From Vreelandella sedimenti (lineage in GTDB: Bacteria; Pseudomonadota; Gammaproteobacteria; Pseudomonadales; Halomonadaceae): a stretch of DNA of 64,000 bases. Shown piece by piece: positions 27,775-38,367 of this stretch (within the stretch, counting starts at the first letter, position 1; each line of letters opens with the position of its first letter). Where the stretch lies: assembly GCF_013416325.1 (NCBI RefSeq), contig NZ_JACCGK010000003.1, positions 155,657-219,656 of the forward strand. Direction: 5' to 3'. Position numbers and translations under genes: made by a program. The notes under the pieces are model-generated. The model was given only the letters and a program-made list of their open reading frames with translations. It made no database searches and was not told the DNA's origin.

Positions 27775-29709
27775 ATGACTACAGCTACCCACGAACAAGC
27801 GACTGATAAATCGGCTAAACACGAAGAAACGCTAGGCTTTCAGACGGAAGTTAAGCAACTGCTGAATTTGATGATTCACTCCCTGTACTCTAACCGGGAG
27901 ATTTTCTTACGCGAGCTTATCTCAAACGCCGCCGACGCCTGCGATAAGCTACGTTACGCGGCTCTCGATAACGATGCGCTCTACGAAGGCGACAGCGAAC
28001 TACGCATTGAAATCGAACACGACCACGATGCCAACACCATCACCCTACGTGATAACGGCGTTGGCATGAACCGGGAAGACGTGATCGCCAACTTGGGTAC
28101 CATTGCGCGCTCCGGTACCGCTGAGTTTCTCAAGCAGCTCTCTGGTGAGCAGCAGAAAGACGCCAAGCTAATCGGTCAGTTCGGGGTTGGTTTCTACTCG
28201 GGTTTTATCGTCGCTGATGAAATTTCGGTGCGCACCCGCAAGGCGGGTACAGACGCTTCAGAAGGCGTTGAGTGGCGTTCCAAAGGGGAGGGTGAATTTA
28301 CCGTTGCCGATATTGAGCGTGCTCAGCACGGTACAGAAATCACTTTGCATCTGAAAGAGGACGCCAAAGAGTTTGCTGACGACTATCGGCTGCAGGGCTT
28401 GGTTCGTAAGTACTCGGATCATATCGAAGTCCCAGTGCGTATGCCGAAAACAGAAACGGCGAAGGACGACGAGGGCAATCCTATCGAGGGTAGTGAAGTG
28501 ACTACCTGGGAAACCGTTAACGAGGCGACGGCGTTGTGGTCGCGTCCCAAGAGCGAAGTTTCCGATGATGAGTACAAGGCGTTCTACAAGCACGTTGCCC
28601 ACGATTTCTCTGACCCGCTGACCTGGAGCCACAACAAGGTCGAAGGCAAGCTCGAATACACCAGCCTGCTCTATGTACCAGGTCGGGCACCTTTTGACCT
28701 GTTTGAGCGCGACGGTGCCCGGGGCGTTAAACTCTACGTTCAGCGTGTCTTTATTATGGACGACGCCGAACAGTTCCTGCCGCTCTACCTGCGCTTTATC
28801 AAAGGCGTACTGGATACCCGCGAGCTGTCGCTAAACGTATCCCGTGAGCTGCTCCAGCAGGATCCCAATGTAGATAAGATCAAATCGGCGCTTACTAAGC
28901 GCGGTTTGGATATGTTGAAAAAGCTGACCAAAGATAAAGAGCAGTACCAGACCTTTTGGAATACCTTTGGTAGCGTGTTGAAGGAAGGGCCGGGCGAAGA
29001 CCCCTCTAACCGGGAAAAAATCGCTGGTCTGTTGCGCTTTGCCTCAACCCATACCGATACGGCTGCCCAGGAACACGGGCTGGCGGACTATGTCGAGCGC
29101 ATGAAAGAGGGGCAGCAGAAGATTTATTACGTCGTAGCTGAAAGTTTCAATGCGGCGAAAAACAGTCCTCATCTGGAGATCTTCCGCAAAAAAGGCATCG
29201 AAGTCCTGCTGCTGTCTGACCGTATCGATGACTGGCTGATGAGCCATCTCACCGAGTTTGACGGCAAAACCTTTGCCGATGTGGCCAAAGGCGAGCTTGA
29301 TCTTGGCGATGTGGAAGACGAAGCAGAGAAAAAAGCTCAAGAGGAGACCGCTAAAGCCAAAGAGGAGCTGGTGAAGCGCGTAAAAGAAGCGCTGGGCGAT
29401 GGTGTGCAAGAGGTAAAAGTGACTCACCGCCTCACCGATTCACCGGCCTGCGTCGTGCTACCCGAGCATGAAATGGGCTACCAGATGCGCCGCATTATGG
29501 AAGCCGCTGGTCAACCGTTGCCCGAGGTGAAGCCGATTCTTGAGCTTAATCCTAGCCACGCGCTGGTAACGCGTTTGGAAGGGGCTGAAGGTGATCAATT
29601 TGGACAGCTAGCCCACATCCTGCTCGATCAGGCAATTATTGCTGAGGGTGGCCATTTGGATGACCCGGCGGCCTATGTGAAGCGTCTGAATAGCGTCTTG
29701 ACGGCTTAA
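27775..29709 (+). CDS. htpG: molecular chaperone HtpG (bacterial Hsp90)
   Basis: ATP-dependent cytosolic chaperone. The N-terminal GHKL ATPase domain has Glu47 and Asn51 ([17 protein letters not shown]), DNGVGMN and [16 protein letters not shown]. The middle client-binding domain (about 235-510, with [11 protein letters not shown] and [10 protein letters not shown]) and the C-terminal dimerisation domain follow. ATG 27775 is chosen over the in-frame TTG 27757 because AAGGG lies just upstream and the protein (644) then starts like other HtpG sequences. It is controlled by a sigma-32 promoter and followed by a strong hairpin. Confidence 0.97.
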   Translation: MTTATHEQATDKSAKHEETLGFQTEVKQLLNLMIHSLYSNREIFLRELISNAADACDKLRYAALDNDALYEGDSELRIEIEHDHDANTITLRDNGVGMNREDVIANLGTIARSGTAEFLKQLSGEQQKDAKLIGQFGVGFYSGFIVADEISVRTRKAGTDASEGVEWRSKGEGEFTVADIERAQHGTEITLHLKEDAKEFADDYRLQGLVRKYSDHIEVPVRMPKTETAKDDEGNPIEGSEVTTWETVNEATALWSRPKSEVSDDEYKAFYKHVAHDFSDPLTWSHNKVEGKLEYTSLLYVPGRAPFDLFERDGARGVKLYVQRVFIMDDAEQFLPLYLRFIKGVLDTRELSLNVSRELLQQDPNVDKIKSALTKRGLDMLKKLTKDKEQYQTFWNTFGSVLKEGPGEDPSNREKIAGLLRFASTHTDTAAQEHGLADYVERMKEGQQKIYYVVAESFNAAKNSPHLEIFRKKGIEVLLLSDRIDDWLMSHLTEFDGKTFADVAKGELDLGDVEDEAEKKAQEETAKAKEELVKRVKEALGDGVQEVKVTHRLTDSPACVVLPEHEMGYQMRRIMEAAGQPLPEVKPILELNPSHALVTRLEGAEGDQFGQLAHILLDQAIIAEGGHLDDPAAYVKRLNSVLTA

Positions 29710-29730
29710 TGAGCCAATAGCGTCAGACAC

Positions 29731-29760
29731 GCGGCCCGCTTGGATTTCCAAGCGGGCCGC
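29731..29760 (+). terminator. hairpin terminator after htpG
   Basis: GCGGCCCGCTTGG (29731-29743) pairs perfectly over 13 bp with CCAAGCGGGCCGC (29748-29760) around ATTT. The following T content is modest (ATCTGTTA), so termination may be incomplete or the hairpin may protect the 3' end. Confidence 0.7.
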
Positions 29761-29838
29761 ATCTGTTAGTGAAGATGCTATGGGTGAAGATGCTAAAGTA
29801 CCCAGTAAATATAAGAGACCAACGATCAGGATATCGTC

Positions 29839-30990
29839 ATGGCTGAGCAGCAAACCAATGTCCCAGTGACAACCAACGTAGCGGTACTGGGAGGCGGTAG
29901 TTTTGGTACGGCGCTAGCAAGTATTGCCGCCGATAATGGTGCCCGCGTTCGTCAGTGGATGCGTGATGAAACGCTGGTCACGCAAATCAACCAAGAGCAC
30001 CGTAACGGACGCTATCTGCCGCATTACGCAATGAATCCGGCCGTGGAGGCCTCAACCGACCTTCAAGGCGTGCTGGCTGACGCGGAGCTAGTACTCATCG
30101 CTATTCCATCAAAGGCCTTTCGCAGCGTTGTGCAGGCGGCGAAAGCGTGGCTGAGACCCGAGCAGATACTGGTCAGTACCACCAAGGGAATCGAGCAAGA
30201 AGGCTTTCTGCTGATGAGTCAAGTACTCGAGCAGGAAACGGGCTTTAGTCATATTGGTGTGATTGCGGGCCCGAATCTAGCCTCTGAAATTGCCGATAAG
30301 CAGTTAACCGCTACCGTGATTGCCAGTGCTGACCCGCTTACCCGCACCCGCGTACAGCAAGTATTGGGCTGCCGTTACTTTCGTGTTTACGCTAGCGATG
30401 ACCGTCATGGTGTTGAACTGGGTGGTGCACTGAAAAATATCTATGCGATTGCCGCCGGTATGGCGGCGGCGCTGGGCATGGGCGAAAACACCCGCAGCAT
30501 GCTGATGACTCGCGCCTTAGCCGAAATGAGTCGCTTTGCCGTTGCCCAGGGGGCCAACCCGATGACTTTTTTAGGGTTGGCGGGGGTGGGGGATTTGATC
30601 GTTACCTGCTCGTCTAACCTATCGCGCAATTACCGTGTTGGCTACGCCATGGGCGAAGGGCGCACGTTAGAAGAGGCGGTTGATGCCCTTGGCCAGGTCG
30701 CAGAAGGGGTGAATACCGTTAAGCTGGTATGCGCTAAAGCGAGTGAAATGGGCGTTTATATGCCGTTGGCGGAAGGTCTCAATCATGTGCTGTTTGACGG
30801 CGTGCCTGCCCAGGAGATGGCGCGCACCCTTATGATGGGTGAGCAGAGTAGCGATGTAGAGTTTATTCTACCCCGTGAAGCCGTACAGCAGGCCCATCGA
30901 GACCAAGCTCAAGCTCCTCACAACCAAGCTCCTGACAACCACGCTTCTAAGAGCCAGGTTTCTAAGGACAATGGAGGCAGGAATGCCTGA
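29839..30990 (+). CDS. gpsA: NAD(P)-dependent glycerol-3-phosphate dehydrogenase
   Basis: Reduces dihydroxyacetone phosphate to sn-glycerol-3-phosphate for phospholipid synthesis. The Rossmann loop GGGSFG (18-23), the [11 protein letters not shown] segment and catalytic Lys in [13 protein letters not shown] are intact. The protein has 383 residues against about 339 in E. coli; the excess is a C-terminal tail after [12 protein letters not shown] rich in Asn, Gln, Ala and Ser. This tail is encoded partly by decayed 15-bp tandem repeats (30901-30966) and runs over the start of sixA by 8 bp. The enzyme core should not be affected. Confidence 0.95.
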   Translation: MAEQQTNVPVTTNVAVLGGGSFGTALASIAADNGARVRQWMRDETLVTQINQEHRNGRYLPHYAMNPAVEASTDLQGVLADAELVLIAIPSKAFRSVVQAAKAWLRPEQILVSTTKGIEQEGFLLMSQVLEQETGFSHIGVIAGPNLASEIADKQLTATVIASADPLTRTRVQQVLGCRYFRVYASDDRHGVELGGALKNIYAIAAGMAAALGMGENTRSMLMTRALAEMSRFAVAQGANPMTFLGLAGVGDLIVTCSSNLSRNYRVGYAMGEGRTLEEAVDALGQVAEGVNTVKLVCAKASEMGVYMPLAEGLNHVLFDGVPAQEMARTLMMGEQSSDVEFILPREAVQQAHRDQAQAPHNQAPDNHASKSQVSKDNGGRNA

Positions 30991-31465
30991 TGTGCTGATT
31001 ATGCGCCACGGTGAGGCCGCGCCGGGGTATCCCGACCAAGCGCGTCAATTAACGCCTCATGGTGAGCAGGAGGCCGCAAAAATGGCCCGTTGGCTGACTG
31101 AGCGTGTGGCTGAAGGAGAGCTGTTTATGCCGAGAATTTATGCCAGCCCCTATGCGCGCGCGCAGCAAACCGGGCAAACGATATGTGATGCGCTGGGAGC
31201 TTCACTGGAGACGCTGGATTTTATCACTCCGGATGACTCGCCCCATGCAGTAAGCGACTGGTTGCTGGAACAGCCTGAAGGTGCGCCGATTATGCTGGTC
31301 AGTCATATGCCGCTGGTAGGTGATCTGGCGGGGTTGTTAGTAGAGGGCAGCCCTGCCCAGGGTATTGGCTTTCCTACCGCCGCTATCGCCGAGCTCGAGG
31401 CCGACGTATGGGCAGCAGGCTGCGCGCAGTTGAAGCGCTTTACCCAGCCCAGTCAGTTGGCCTAG
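30983..31465 (+). CDS. sixA: phosphohistidine phosphatase SixA
   Basis: Histidine-phosphatase-superfamily enzyme that removes phosphate from phosphohistidine. The RHG signature (Arg8-His9-Gly10) starts the protein, [10 protein letters not shown] follows, and the second catalytic His is in [17 protein letters not shown] 30983 overlaps the gpsA stop by 8 bp and is served by GGAGG within gpsA; length 160 (E. coli 161). E. coli SixA acts on the phosphocarrier NPr of the nitrogen PTS, and an NPr gene (ptsO) is present in this window at 47186. Confidence 0.92.
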   Translation: MPDVLIMRHGEAAPGYPDQARQLTPHGEQEAAKMARWLTERVAEGELFMPRIYASPYARAQQTGQTICDALGASLETLDFITPDDSPHAVSDWLLEQPEGAPIMLVSHMPLVGDLAGLLVEGSPAQGIGFPTAAIAELEADVWAAGCAQLKRFTQPSQLA

Positions 31466-31482
31466 TTCAAATTTGTGCCATT

Positions 31483-31505
31483 AAAAACGGCTGCCAGGGC
31501 AGCCG
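31483..31505 (-). terminator. intrinsic terminator for the gatCAB transcript
   Basis: Read on the minus strand, CGGCTGCC and GGCAGCCG form a perfect 8-bp stem with a CT loop, followed by TTTTT. It lies 185 bp beyond the gatB stop, so the repeat element at 31544-31663 would be transcribed within the gat 3' end. On the plus strand the T-run is absent, so it serves sixA poorly. A second small hairpin (GGATCTA 31509-31515 / TAGATCC 31524-31530) lies between it and the repeat. Confidence 0.75.
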
Positions 31506-31543
31506 CTAGGATCTAGTAAGTTTTAGATCCGAATCGACTCGTA

Positions 31544-31663
31544 GCGGGGGGCTTTCGCCATGGCCGGAAAATGTTCCCAACAATTCCGGCATTTCCGCCA
31601 TCCATGGCGGTCAGATGGCGAAAGTAGCGCCCAGGGAGGGGGTCACAGTCACAGCGCCCCCGC
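31544..31663. repeat. dispersed multi-stem palindromic repeat, copy 2 (inverted)
   Basis: Inverted copy of the element at 908-1021. The outer stem here is GCGGGGG (31544-31550) with CCCCCGC (31657-31663); the middle stem is CTTTCGCCAT (31552-31561) with ATGGCGAAAG (31615-31624). The inner palindrome and GCCGGAA/TTCCGGC hairpin are conserved. Compared with copy 1, three base pairs are changed on both sides so that pairing is kept. The spacer arm carries a 6-nt tandem duplication (CTGTGA read on the minus strand). It lies between the converging sixA and gatB genes. Confidence 0.85.
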
Positions 31664-31689
31664 GAAGAGTTGTTCGGATCGTCTCCCTG

Positions 31690-33144
31690 TTACAACAGCG
31701 CGTCGAGCTTCTCTTTTAACAAGCCGTTCACCTGCTGTGGGTTGGCGGTGCCGCGTGAGGCCTTCATCACCTGACCAACAAAGTAACCGATCATTTTGCC
31801 GCGTTTTTCCGGCTCCGAGTCGCAGTACTGGGCGACCTGAGCGGGGCTGTCGGCAATCACTTGATCGATCATTGCTTCAATGGCGCCGGTGTCGGTCACC
31901 TGCTTGAGGCCTTTTGCGTCAATCACCTCGTCGGCGGACTCACCCTGACCGTTCCACAACGCCTGGAAAACCTCTTTAGCGGCTTTGCCGTTAATGGTGT
32001 CGTCTAGTACACGGCTTATCAGCTCGCCTAGCTGGCGCGCTGAAATCGGGCTATTGGCAATGCTCAGGTTTTCGCGGTTAAGCGCCCCGGAAAGTTCACC
32101 CTGTACCCAGTTAGCTGCCTGCTTGGCATCGCCGCACTCGCTATGCACCGCTTCAAAGAATTCAGCCATATCGCGACTGGCGGAGATGACGTTGGCATCA
32201 TAAGCAGACAGGCCTAGCTCGTTCTGGAAGCGCTCGCGCTTATCCGCAGGCAGTTCGGGCAGCTGGCCACGCAGGTGATCCAGGTAGGCTTGGTCAAGCA
32301 CCACCGGCAGCAGGTCGGGGCAGGGGAAGTAACGGTAGTCGTTGGCCTCCTCCTTGGTGCGCATGCTGCGGGTTTCATCACGGTCTGGGTCAAATAGGCG
32401 GGTTTCTTGAACTACTGTGCCGCCATCTTCGATCAGCTCAATCTGCCGCTCAACCTCAAAGGCAATCGCACGCTCGACAAACCGGAAGGAGTTAACGTTT
32501 TTAATCTCTGCACGGGTGCCAAAGGCTTCCTGACCTTTGGGGCGTACCGACACGTTAACGTCGCAACGCATGGAGCCTTCCGCCATATTGCCGTCGGAAA
32601 TGCCCAGATAAGTGACGATGGAGTGAATCGCCTTGAGATACGCCGCGGCCTCTTTGGCACTACGCATATCAGGCTCGGAGACGATCTCCAGTAGCGGTGT
32701 GCCAGCCCGGTTCAAGTCGATACCGGTCATGCCGTGAAAATCTTCATGCAGCGATTTACCGGCATCTTCCTCAAGGTGGGCATGGTGAATGCGGATACGC
32801 TTGGTGCTGCCATCTTCCAGCGTAATCTCAACGTCGCCAGGGCCGACGATGGGGTGGTACATCTGGCTGGTTTGATAGCCCTTGGGCAAGTCCGGGTAGA
32901 AGTAGTTTTTTCGGTCAAACACCGAGACTTCGGCGATATCCGCATGCACCGCTAGGCCAAACTGCACGGCCATAGCTACGGCCTGCTCATTGAGCACTGG
33001 CAGCACCCCGGGTAGGCCTAAATCCACCGCGCAGGCCTGAGTGTTTGGCTCAGCGCCAAATGCCGTTGAGGCACCGGAGAAGATTTTTGAACGTGTTGCG
33101 AGCTGAACGTGGACTTCAAGCCCAATCACGGTTTCCCATTGCAT
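31690..33144 (-). CDS. gatB: aspartyl/glutamyl-tRNA amidotransferase subunit B
   Basis: Substrate-binding and kinase-like subunit of GatCAB, which converts Asp-tRNA(Asn) and Glu-tRNA(Gln) to the amide forms. The cradle domain begins [13 protein letters not shown] and contains [31 protein letters not shown] and [13 protein letters not shown]. The C-terminal YqeY-like helical domain (about 330-484) binds tRNA and ends with [12 protein letters not shown]. Length 484. Its ATG overlaps the gatA stop (TAATG), so the two are translationally coupled. Confidence 0.97.
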   Translation of the reverse strand: MQWETVIGLEVHVQLATRSKIFSGASTAFGAEPNTQACAVDLGLPGVLPVLNEQAVAMAVQFGLAVHADIAEVSVFDRKNYFYPDLPKGYQTSQMYHPIVGPGDVEITLEDGSTKRIRIHHAHLEEDAGKSLHEDFHGMTGIDLNRAGTPLLEIVSEPDMRSAKEAAAYLKAIHSIVTYLGISDGNMAEGSMRCDVNVSVRPKGQEAFGTRAEIKNVNSFRFVERAIAFEVERQIELIEDGGTVVQETRLFDPDRDETRSMRTKEEANDYRYFPCPDLLPVVLDQAYLDHLRGQLPELPADKRERFQNELGLSAYDANVISASRDMAEFFEAVHSECGDAKQAANWVQGELSGALNRENLSIANSPISARQLGELISRVLDDTINGKAAKEVFQALWNGQGESADEVIDAKGLKQVTDTGAIEAMIDQVIADSPAQVAQYCDSEPEKRGKMIGYFVGQVMKASRGTANPQQVNGLLKEKLDALL

Positions 33145-34604
33145 TAGGCGTACTCCTCGGCAAAGGCAGGACGTTGTAAGTGCCAGTCGGTCGCTTGCTG
33201 AAACTGATGAGCGACGTTAAGCAGCTGCGCTTCGGCAAAGTGGGTGCCCAGAATCTGGAGACCAACGGGACGACCACCGGCAAAACCCGCTGGCACGCTG
33301 ATGCCGGGAATGCCCGCCAGGTTCACCGCGATGGTGTAGATATCCTGCAGGTACATCGACACCGGATCTTTTTTGGCCCCCAGGTCAAACGCCGGGGTAG
33401 GCGAGGCGGGGCCCATCAGCACGTCTACGTCTTCAAACGCGTCCAGGAAGTCCTGACGGATCAAACGGCGCACCTGCTGGGCTTTGGTGTAGTAGGCGTC
33501 AAAGAAGCCTTCAGAGAGCGTGTGAGTGCCGATCAGGATGCGCCGTTTAACTTCTTCGCCGAAGCCTTCAGCCCGTGAACGTGTGTAGAGGTCAATCAAA
33601 TCGCTGGGATTGTCACAGCGGTGACCAAATCGTACACCGTCGTAACGGGACAGATTGGAAGAGGCTTCCGCTGGGGCGATCACGTAGTAGGCCGGAATTG
33701 CATAGTGGGTATGCGGGAGGCTGACCTCACGAACCGTCGCGCCTAGGGATTCGTAAACTTTTACCGCCTCACGGACGGCTTTTTCGACATCAGGGGCTAA
33801 ACCATCGCCGAAATACTCTTTGGGAAGCCCGATCTTGAGGCCCGATAGGGGGGCGTTAAGGCCTTCCACATAGTCGGGTACGCCGCGGGAAACGCTGGTG
33901 GAATCGCGGCCGTCATGGCCCGCAATAACCCCCAGCAGGTGGGCGCAATCTTCGGCGCTACGCGCCATGGGGCCAGCCTGGTCAAGGCTTGAGGCGTAAG
34001 CAATAATGCCAAAGCGTGACACGCGACCATAGGTGGGTTTTAAACCGGTGATGCCACAAAATGCCGCTGGCTGGCGAATTGAGCCGCCGGTGTCGGTCCC
34101 CATGGCGGCGGGCACCAAACCAGCCGCGACCGCTGCTGCGCTGCCGCCGGAGCTGCCGCCGGGCACCGCCGTCAGATCCCAGGGGTTTTTGACCGGGCCG
34201 TAGTAGCTGTTTTCGTTGGAGGAGCCCATGGCGAACTCGTCCATATTGGTTTTGCCCAGGCTGATCGTGCCCGCCGCGTTCAGTTTTTCCACTACGGTGG
34301 CGCTGTAGGGGGCAATGAAATTATCCAGCATTTTTGAACCGCAGCTGGTTTTCACGCCCTGGGTGCAAAAAATATCTTTTAGCGCTAAGGGAATACCCGC
34401 CAGCGGCCCGGCGTTGCCCGCCGCTCGGGCGTTGTCGGCTACTTCAGCCTGTTTCAGCGCTTGCTCGGCGGTCACGCTGATAAAACTGTTCAGCTTGCCG
34501 TCAGCCTGTTCGATACGCTGCAAATAGTGAGCAGTCAGCTCGCGGCTTGAGAACTCACCGCTTTTTAGCGCGGCGGCGAGTTGCGTTAAGGTTTTCTCGT
34601 ACAT
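33144..34604 (-). CDS. gatA: aspartyl/glutamyl-tRNA amidotransferase subunit A
   Basis: Amidase subunit of GatCAB that releases ammonia from glutamine. The amidase-signature triad is visible: Lys in PLALKDIF, the cis-Ser in [15 protein letters not shown] and the nucleophile Ser in [17 protein letters not shown] 34604 ([17 protein letters not shown]) gives 486 residues like the family and has GGAGC upstream; the frame extends 13 codons further without support. gatC lies 84 bp upstream, and the order gatC-gatA-gatB is the usual one. Confidence 0.97.
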   Translation of the reverse strand: MYEKTLTQLAAALKSGEFSSRELTAHYLQRIEQADGKLNSFISVTAEQALKQAEVADNARAAGNAGPLAGIPLALKDIFCTQGVKTSCGSKMLDNFIAPYSATVVEKLNAAGTISLGKTNMDEFAMGSSNENSYYGPVKNPWDLTAVPGGSSGGSAAAVAAGLVPAAMGTDTGGSIRQPAAFCGITGLKPTYGRVSRFGIIAYASSLDQAGPMARSAEDCAHLLGVIAGHDGRDSTSVSRGVPDYVEGLNAPLSGLKIGLPKEYFGDGLAPDVEKAVREAVKVYESLGATVREVSLPHTHYAIPAYYVIAPAEASSNLSRYDGVRFGHRCDNPSDLIDLYTRSRAEGFGEEVKRRILIGTHTLSEGFFDAYYTKAQQVRRLIRQDFLDAFEDVDVLMGPASPTPAFDLGAKKDPVSMYLQDIYTIAVNLAGIPGISVPAGFAGGRPVGLQILGTHFAEAQLLNVAHQFQQATDWHLQRPAFAEEYA

Positions 34605-34688
34605 GACCCAGAAGCTCCGTTCAGGGGAGAAAAAAAGAGGCAATAGTGGTGGCTTGATTAAATATTCGTTCGTCGTTACTCAGCGTAC

Positions 34689-34976
34689 TTATTCAACGAC
34701 GCGGGGCACGAGATATAGGCCATTTTCCACTGCCGGAGCACAGCGCTGAAACGTGTCGCGCTGGTTGGTTTCTGTCACTTCATCGGCGCGCAGTCGCTGG
34801 GTCGCATCTAGCGGATGGGCGAGCGGCGTAACGCCTTCAGTATCGAGGCTTTGTAGCTGGTCGACCATGTCCAGAATCCGGCTTAGGTCGTCTACAAAGC
34901 CGCTGGCTTGGTCATCGCTGACAGCGAGTCGGGCCAAGTGAGCGGCCCGGCGCACATGAGATTCTTCAAGCGCCAT
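34689..34976 (-). CDS. gatC: aspartyl/glutamyl-tRNA amidotransferase subunit C
   Basis: Small 95-residue belt subunit that wraps around GatA and stabilises its contact with GatB. It shows the typical VRRAAHLARLAVSDDQ start, RILDMVDQLQSLDTEGVTPLAHPLD centre and a C-terminal APAVENGLYLVPRVVE. ATG 34976 is preceded by GAGGAAAT. It is the first gene of the gat operon, divergent from mreB. Confidence 0.95.
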   Translation of the reverse strand: MALEESHVRRAAHLARLAVSDDQASGFVDDLSRILDMVDQLQSLDTEGVTPLAHPLDATQRLRADEVTETNQRDTFQRCAPAVENGLYLVPRVVE

Positions 34977-36244
<1,268 letters not shown>

Positions 36245-36268
36245 TCGCAGCGGTTAATTGCGGGGGGA

Positions 36269-37231
36269 TTGCCTATTAAACCGCTGTTTTCGCACGGGCC
36301 ACTGCCGGGCTACCGGCTGTTTTTTTGCGTCTTGGCCGCCAGTGCATTGATGTTTGTCGACCAGCATTTCACGCGTATGGAGAAAGTGCGCGCGCAAATG
36401 TCGATGGTCGTTGCTCCTATTCAATGGGTCGTCAGTGTGCCTAGCGACCTGTTGAACTGGGGATCGCTTGCGCTCTCCGATCAGCAGGCGTTGGTGGATG
36501 AAAACCGTCGCCTGCGTGAGCAGATTCTCACCCTTTCCCATCGTGGTCAGCGAATGGCGAATTTGACTGCGGAAAACAGCGAGCTACGCGACTTGCTAAA
36601 AGCCGCTAAGCGGCGTGATATTCCTTATATCACCGCCGAGCTGCTGTCGCTTGACAACGACCCCTTTAGTCATCAAATGGTGATTAATCGCGGCCATCGC
36701 AATGGCACATACGTGGGGCAGCCGGTGATTGATGCCTCGGGCTTGGTGGGGCAAATTACCGCGGTCTCTGCCTACTCAAGTCGGGTACTGCTGTTAGCTG
36801 ATGCCAGTCATGCGTTGCCGGTTCAGTTAAACCGCAATGGCTTACGCTTTATCGTTCAAGGGGCGGGGCGTTACAGCAGCGTTAATGTGATGCACGTACC
36901 TGATACGGCGGATATCCGTGAAGGTGATTTACTGACCACATCGGGCTTGGCTGGACGTTTTCCTCCGGGTTACCCCGTGGCGCGAGTCACCGAGGTGTTT
37001 CACGATCCGGGGCAGCCTTTTGCTCGCGTGACGGCCGAACCGATGGCCCAACTGCAGCGCTCACGTCATTTTTTGCTACTTTTTCCGCCTCCGCGAGAGG
37101 AGGTAGAAGAGCATGCCTGGGATGAGTCGCTGGATATCTCCGCAGAGGCCTTGCGCTCTTCGCTCCAGCTATCAACAAGCCCCAACAATGCGTTGCGCGA
37201 CTCAAACGCATCATCTCAAGAGGTGCCCTGA
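36269..37231 (+). CDS. mreC: rod-shape determining protein MreC
   Basis: Single-pass inner-membrane protein with a periplasmic beta domain that links MreB to the cell-wall machinery. A hydrophobic segment (about 14-30, YRLFFCVLAASALMF) is followed by a coiled coil (about 65-105) and the beta-barrel part containing VINRGHRNGTYVGQPVID and GDLLTTSGLAGRFPPGYPVA. The start is TTG 36269 after GGGGGGA; no ATG or GTG is in frame nearby. Length 320 (E. coli 367). The stop overlaps the mreD start. Confidence 0.94.
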   Translation: MPIKPLFSHGPLPGYRLFFCVLAASALMFVDQHFTRMEKVRAQMSMVVAPIQWVVSVPSDLLNWGSLALSDQQALVDENRRLREQILTLSHRGQRMANLTAENSELRDLLKAAKRRDIPYITAELLSLDNDPFSHQMVINRGHRNGTYVGQPVIDASGLVGQITAVSAYSSRVLLLADASHALPVQLNRNGLRFIVQGAGRYSSVNVMHVPDTADIREGDLLTTSGLAGRFPPGYPVARVTEVFHDPGQPFARVTAEPMAQLQRSRHFLLLFPPPREEVEEHAWDESLDISAEALRSSLQLSTSPNNALRDSNASSQEVP

Positions 37232-37719
37232 TGCCACGTGCACCGATTGTTCCGCTAGTGATTATTTGGTTTAGTTTGGTCTTGGCTCTTTGCTTGCAGG
37301 TGATGCCGCTGGCCGATGGCTGGCAGGTATATCGCCCCGAGTGGTTAGGGCTGATGCTGATCTACTGGTGTATGCGCACACCCGACAGAGTTGGCGTTTT
37401 TCATGGCTTTGTGCTGGGGATTTTGATGGATTTAATTGAAGGCACCGTGCTGGGCCAGCATGCGCTTATTTATGCACTGCTGGCCTTCCTGTGTGCGCTG
37501 GTCTATGCCCGCTTCCGTGCTTATTCACTGGTACAGCAATCAGCGTTGGTGCTGGTGCTGTTGGGCTTGATGCAGCTAGTCGCTCAATGGCTACGCACTA
37601 TCGTGGGTGATTTTTCGATTCATTTAGCCTTTTTGATTCCCGCGCTGATCAGCGCGTTGCTATGGCCATGGCTAGCGACGATGTTTCAAGCTTTAGAACG
37701 TCGGTTGGCCGCTTCATGA
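37231..37719 (+). CDS. mreD: rod-shape determining protein MreD
   Basis: Polytopic inner-membrane member of the Mre complex, 162 residues with about five hydrophobic segments. The segment PEWLGLMLIYWCMRTPDRVGVFHGFVLGILMDLIEGTVLGQHAL is typical of the family. ATG 37231 overlaps the mreC stop as TGATG, and its own stop overlaps the maf start, so the series is translationally coupled. Confidence 0.95.
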   Translation: MPRAPIVPLVIIWFSLVLALCLQVMPLADGWQVYRPEWLGLMLIYWCMRTPDRVGVFHGFVLGILMDLIEGTVLGQHALIYALLAFLCALVYARFRAYSLVQQSALVLVLLGLMQLVAQWLRTIVGDFSIHLAFLIPALISALLWPWLATMFQALERRLAAS

Positions 37720-38297
37720 CTGCGCCTGTTTTGTGTTTAGCGTCTGCCTCTCCACGCCGTCGAGCTTTGCTGGCATCCATTGGTGTGCCGGTCACGGTTC
37801 ACCCTTGTGATATTGATGAGACTCCGCTGGTGAGTGAGTCGGCTCAAGCGTATGTGCAGCGCTTAGCAGTTGCCAAAGCCGAGGCAGCAGCCCCTTTTAC
37901 CCACTTGCCTATCCTAGGTTCAGATACCGCTGTGGTGGTTGATGGGCGTATCCTAGGTAAACCAGCGAATGCTGAGGAGGGCGCCGAGATGCTGCGGCTG
38001 CTTTCGGGGCGGTGCCACGAGGTGCTTACCGCTGTGGCGGTAAGTGGGCCAGAAGGTATGCTCTCCTCCTGCGTGACTACTCAGGTAACAATGCGTGAGA
38101 TAAGCGCTGATGAAGTCGTTGCCTATTGGCGCACGGGTGAACCTGCTGATAAGGCTGGTGGCTACGCAATACAGGGATTAGCCGCCATATTTGTAAAACA
38201 GATTCAAGGCAGTCACTCAGCAGTGGTAGGGCTACCGCTGTATGAGACGACGCACTTGCTATGCCGACAGGGAGTTCCTATCTGGCAGCGCGTTTAA
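37716..38297 (+). CDS. maf: Maf family nucleoside triphosphate pyrophosphatase
   Basis: Hydrolyses non-canonical or surplus dTTP/UTP-like nucleotides to monophosphates (YhdE type). The SASPRRRALLASIG signature begins the protein, with LGSDTAVVVDGRILGKPA and GGYAIQGLAAIFVKQIQGSHSAVVGLPL following. ATG 37716 overlaps the mreD stop as ATGA and gives 193 residues; the longer frame from 37662 lies inside mreD. The order mreBCD-maf-rng is widespread in Gammaproteobacteria. Confidence 0.94.
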   Translation: MTAPVLCLASASPRRRALLASIGVPVTVHPCDIDETPLVSESAQAYVQRLAVAKAEAAAPFTHLPILGSDTAVVVDGRILGKPANAEEGAEMLRLLSGRCHEVLTAVAVSGPEGMLSSCVTTQVTMREISADEVVAYWRTGEPADKAGGYAIQGLAAIFVKQIQGSHSAVVGLPLYETTHLLCRQGVPIWQRV

Positions 38298-38367
38298 TTC
38301 TCTAGAATAGAGGGCAGCGCCGCCTGTATCGCTGGCAAGGAATACGTCAACCAACAAGGAATTTTGC

